A DNA stretch of 53,781 nt from Streptomyces sp. A1277 (lineage in GTDB: Bacteria; Actinomycetota; Actinomycetes; Streptomycetales; Streptomycetaceae): assembly GCF_004795015.1 (NCBI RefSeq), contig NZ_SSBI01000057.1, positions 1-53,781 of the forward strand. Direction: 5' to 3'. Shown here one piece after another: positions 51,872 to 53,781 of the stretch. The notes under the pieces are model-generated. The model was not told the DNA's origin, did no database searches, and saw only the letters and a list, made by a program, of their open reading frames with translations. Each line of letters starts with the position of its first letter. Within the stretch, counting starts at the first letter, position 1. The position numbers and the translations under genes are program-made.

Positions 51872-53455
51872 GTGAACGCCGTCATTCCGCACGCCGACCC
51901 CCGGCCCGCCTCCCCCTCCGGCGCCCTGCGCACGACCGGCCCCTGGCGGGTACGGGCGGCCGACCCCGCGCTGGAGCAGGTCGCCGGGACCGTACGGGCC
52001 CTGCTCGCCCCGCACCTGTCCGGCAGCGCGGACCTGGCGCCCCTGGAACTCGTCCTCGGCCTGGACGGCGAGGCTTGCGCGCCGCCCCTCGGCGCAGCCC
52101 CCGGCGGCGGCGCCCACCCCGTGGACGAGGGCTACCGGCTGCGCGTGGACGCCGCCGGCATCAGCTGCCTCGCCCGCACCCCGGAAGGCGCGTTCCGGGG
52201 CGCCACCACAGCCGTTCAGCTCATCGCCACCAGCCGCGCGCCCGGCGAACTGCCCTTCCAGGAGCTGGCGGACGCCCCGCGCTACGCCTGGCGCGGCCTC
52301 ATGGTCGACCCGGCCCGCACCTTCCTCACCCCGGACGAACTGCGCCGGATCATCGACCTCGCCGCGCTCTACAAGCTGAACGTGCTGCACCTGCACCTCA
52401 CCGACAACGAGGGCTGGCGCATCGAACTGCCCGGCACGCCCCGGCTGACGGCGCCCGGCCCGGACGGCGCGGCGCGGGACTTCTACACCGCGGCCGAGTT
52501 CCGCGCGCTCCAGGACTACGCGGCCCGGCGGTTCGTCACCGTGGTCCCCGAGATCGACCTGCCCGGCCACTGCGCCACGCTCCGGGAGGCCGTGCCCGGA
52601 CTCCCCCCGGCCCCCGCCCCGCCCGGCCTCGCCGACCGCTTCCCCTTCGTACCCCCGCTGGACCTGAGCGACGAGGCGACCCGCACAGCCGTCACCCGGA
52701 TACTCACCGACGTCTGCGCACTGACGGCCGGCCCCCACGTCCACATCGGCGCCGACGAGGCGTTCGGCGCGACCCCGGAGAGCTTCGACGCCTCCGTACG
52801 CGAACTGCGCGCGATCGTCCGCGCCCTGGGCAAGCGCCCGGTCGCCTGGCAGGAGTCCTCACGCGCCGGCATCGGGCCGCAGGACATCGCCCAGTACTGG
52901 GTGGACGTGGCGATGATGGACCTGCCCGACACGGCCGAGGAGCTGGCGGCCCGCCCCGAACTCGTCGCCGCCGGCCGCACCCTGGAGATCATCGGGGCGC
53001 TCAAGAGGTTCTTCGCGCCCACCGACGACGACCTCGGCCGGACCGTCGAAGGCGGCGGGCGCGTCCTGCTGTCGCCCCAGTCCCACCTGTACCTGGACCG
53101 GCCGTACGCGGCGGAGTTCGCGCCGCCCGGGCAGTCCGGCGAGGCGGCCCGCCTCGGCTTCGACGGATACCGCCCGCTGGGCGTTCGCCACACGGCGGCG
53201 TGGGACCCGGGCGCTTACGCGATCCCGGACGCGTGCGTCGCGGGCGTGGAGGCCACGGTCTTCGCCGAGCGGTTCGCGGGCTTCGCGGACGTCTCCGTGC
53301 TCCTGCTCCCCCGGCTGGCCTCGGTGGCGGAGGCCGCCTGGTGCGGGCGGGCCCCCGAGTGGACGGAGTACCGCGAGCGCCTGGCCCACCACGGCCGCCT
53401 GTGGAGCGACCGCGACCTGAGCTACTTCGCCTCCACCGAGGTCCCCTGGCGCTGA
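51872..53455 (+). CDS. glycoside hydrolase family 20 beta-N-acetylhexosaminidase
   Basis: The product has 527 residues. The N-terminal non-catalytic domain (about 20-135) leads to the barrel: YAWRGLMVDPARTFLTPDEL near 143, YKLNVLHLHLTDNEGWRIE near 170, VPEIDLPGHC near 228, the catalytic Asp-Glu pair in HIGADEAFG near 295, and WGRAPEWTEY-like ending. GH20 enzymes use the substrate N-acetyl group in catalysis and remove terminal GlcNAc or GalNAc. No clear signal peptide is seen, so it may act on imported chito-oligosaccharides. The GTG start follows CAGGGAGAAG. Divergent from the GH1-tetR operon with operator copy 3 between. Confidence 0.93.
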   Translation: MNAVIPHADPRPASPSGALRTTGPWRVRAADPALEQVAGTVRALLAPHLSGSADLAPLELVLGLDGEACAPPLGAAPGGGAHPVDEGYRLRVDAAGISCLARTPEGAFRGATTAVQLIATSRAPGELPFQELADAPRYAWRGLMVDPARTFLTPDELRRIIDLAALYKLNVLHLHLTDNEGWRIELPGTPRLTAPGPDGAARDFYTAAEFRALQDYAARRFVTVVPEIDLPGHCATLREAVPGLPPAPAPPGLADRFPFVPPLDLSDEATRTAVTRILTDVCALTAGPHVHIGADEAFGATPESFDASVRELRAIVRALGKRPVAWQESSRAGIGPQDIAQYWVDVAMMDLPDTAEELAARPELVAAGRTLEIIGALKRFFAPTDDDLGRTVEGGGRVLLSPQSHLYLDRPYAAEFAPPGQSGEAARLGFDGYRPLGVRHTAAWDPGAYAIPDACVAGVEATVFAERFAGFADVSVLLLPRLASVAEAAWCGRAPEWTEYRERLAHHGRLWSDRDLSYFASTEVPWR

Positions 53456-53781
53456 GGACCGCGTCCGGCGCTCATACCTCCACCGTTCCTATTCAGTGAG
53501 CAGGAGTGAGTCTTGGACCCACACCTTGGCACTGCGGACATCCCGAACGGTTTTGGGTGTCCTGGTTGCCCGCGTTCTCTCCGCGTCCGGCGGCACGGAT
53601 CGTGTCCGTGGTCCGGGGATGCGGGGGCGGGGTCCCTCACGCCCTGGGGCACCTGGTGCGGCCTGGACGGTCCGATGCCTCACACGATCACTCCGGTCGT
53701 GTGAGGGCGGTGTCGTCCGACGCCGGATCGGGTGTCCGAGGGCACGTCTCCCGATCGCGATGCCGGCGGCATCGTGACGGG
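53456..53781. other. non-coding tail with several hairpins
   Basis: I find no supported gene in this last 326 bp. Hairpins: CCTCACACGA (53678-53687) with TCGTGTGAGG (53697-53706), perfect 10 bp, 9-nt loop; CGATGCC (53758-53764) with GGCATCG (53768-53774); GGACATCCC near 53537 with GGGTGTCC near 53556, one bulge. It could be the leader of a gene or mobile element beyond the window. Confidence 0.4.

Overview
The window reads as chromosomal DNA of a Streptomyces or close relative. GC is very high, codons nearly always end in G or C, GTG starts and 4-bp start/stop overlaps are common, and most gene families present are typical of that genus. About 60% of the window (roughly 1-32.7 kb) is a nonribosomal peptide gene cluster. 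The rest is ordinary flanking chromosome: regulators, a sortase pair, an oligopeptide ABC transporter and a glycoside-hydrolase regulon.

Layout, 1-32.7 kb. The window opens inside a SARP/AfsR-type regulator (NB-ARC plus TPR part). A tiny secreted peptide gene on the minus strand and an XRE/NB-ARC regulator follow. The assembly line comprises NRPS-1 (C-A-T-C-A-T, with two adenylation cores identical in DNA over 848 bp), a type II thioesterase, a TauD/SyrP-like Fe(II)/2-oxoglutarate oxygenase, a free-standing A-T protein with a Gln-like specificity code, NRPS-2 (C-T-C-(A remnant)-T, no working A domain) and NRPS-3 (A-C-T-C-A-T-TE, with the first A displaced to the N terminus). An MbtH protein and a strong hairpin terminator close this part. 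A second, tightly overlapped operon follows: both glutamate mutase subunits, an AsnRS-like catalytic core without a tRNA-binding domain, a glutamate-synthase-like FMN protein and a small unknown protein. An MFS exporter and a Sfp-type phosphopantetheinyl transferase complete the cluster. I infer a peptide in which 3-methylaspartate (possibly amidated) and a hydroxylated Gln/Glu-type residue are supplied by dedicated enzymes, with some carriers loaded in trans. I cannot name the product. The first C domain is EntF-like, which suggests an acyl or aryl starter whose genes are not in this window.

The right edge of the cluster (32.68-33.6 kb) is a scar: the left end of an IS110-type element with two long stem-loops that look like a bridge RNA, a truncated recombinase gene and an MFS transporter fragment.

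Layout, 33.7-53.8 kb. A SpoIIE-type phosphatase comes first, then a TetR gene divergent from a TetX-like flavin monooxygenase with an inverted-repeat operator between them. A sortase with a membrane-anchored partner and a four-gene oligopeptide ABC transporter operon divergent from another TetR gene follow. The last part holds a secreted SGNH esterase, a GH3 beta-glucosidase, a beta-lactamase-family hydrolase, a GH1-TetR operon and a GH20 hexosaminidase. Three copies of one operator-like motif sit between the divergent promoters of this last group and suggest a local TetR-controlled sugar regulon. The final 326 bases hold no gene I can recognise but several perfect hairpins.
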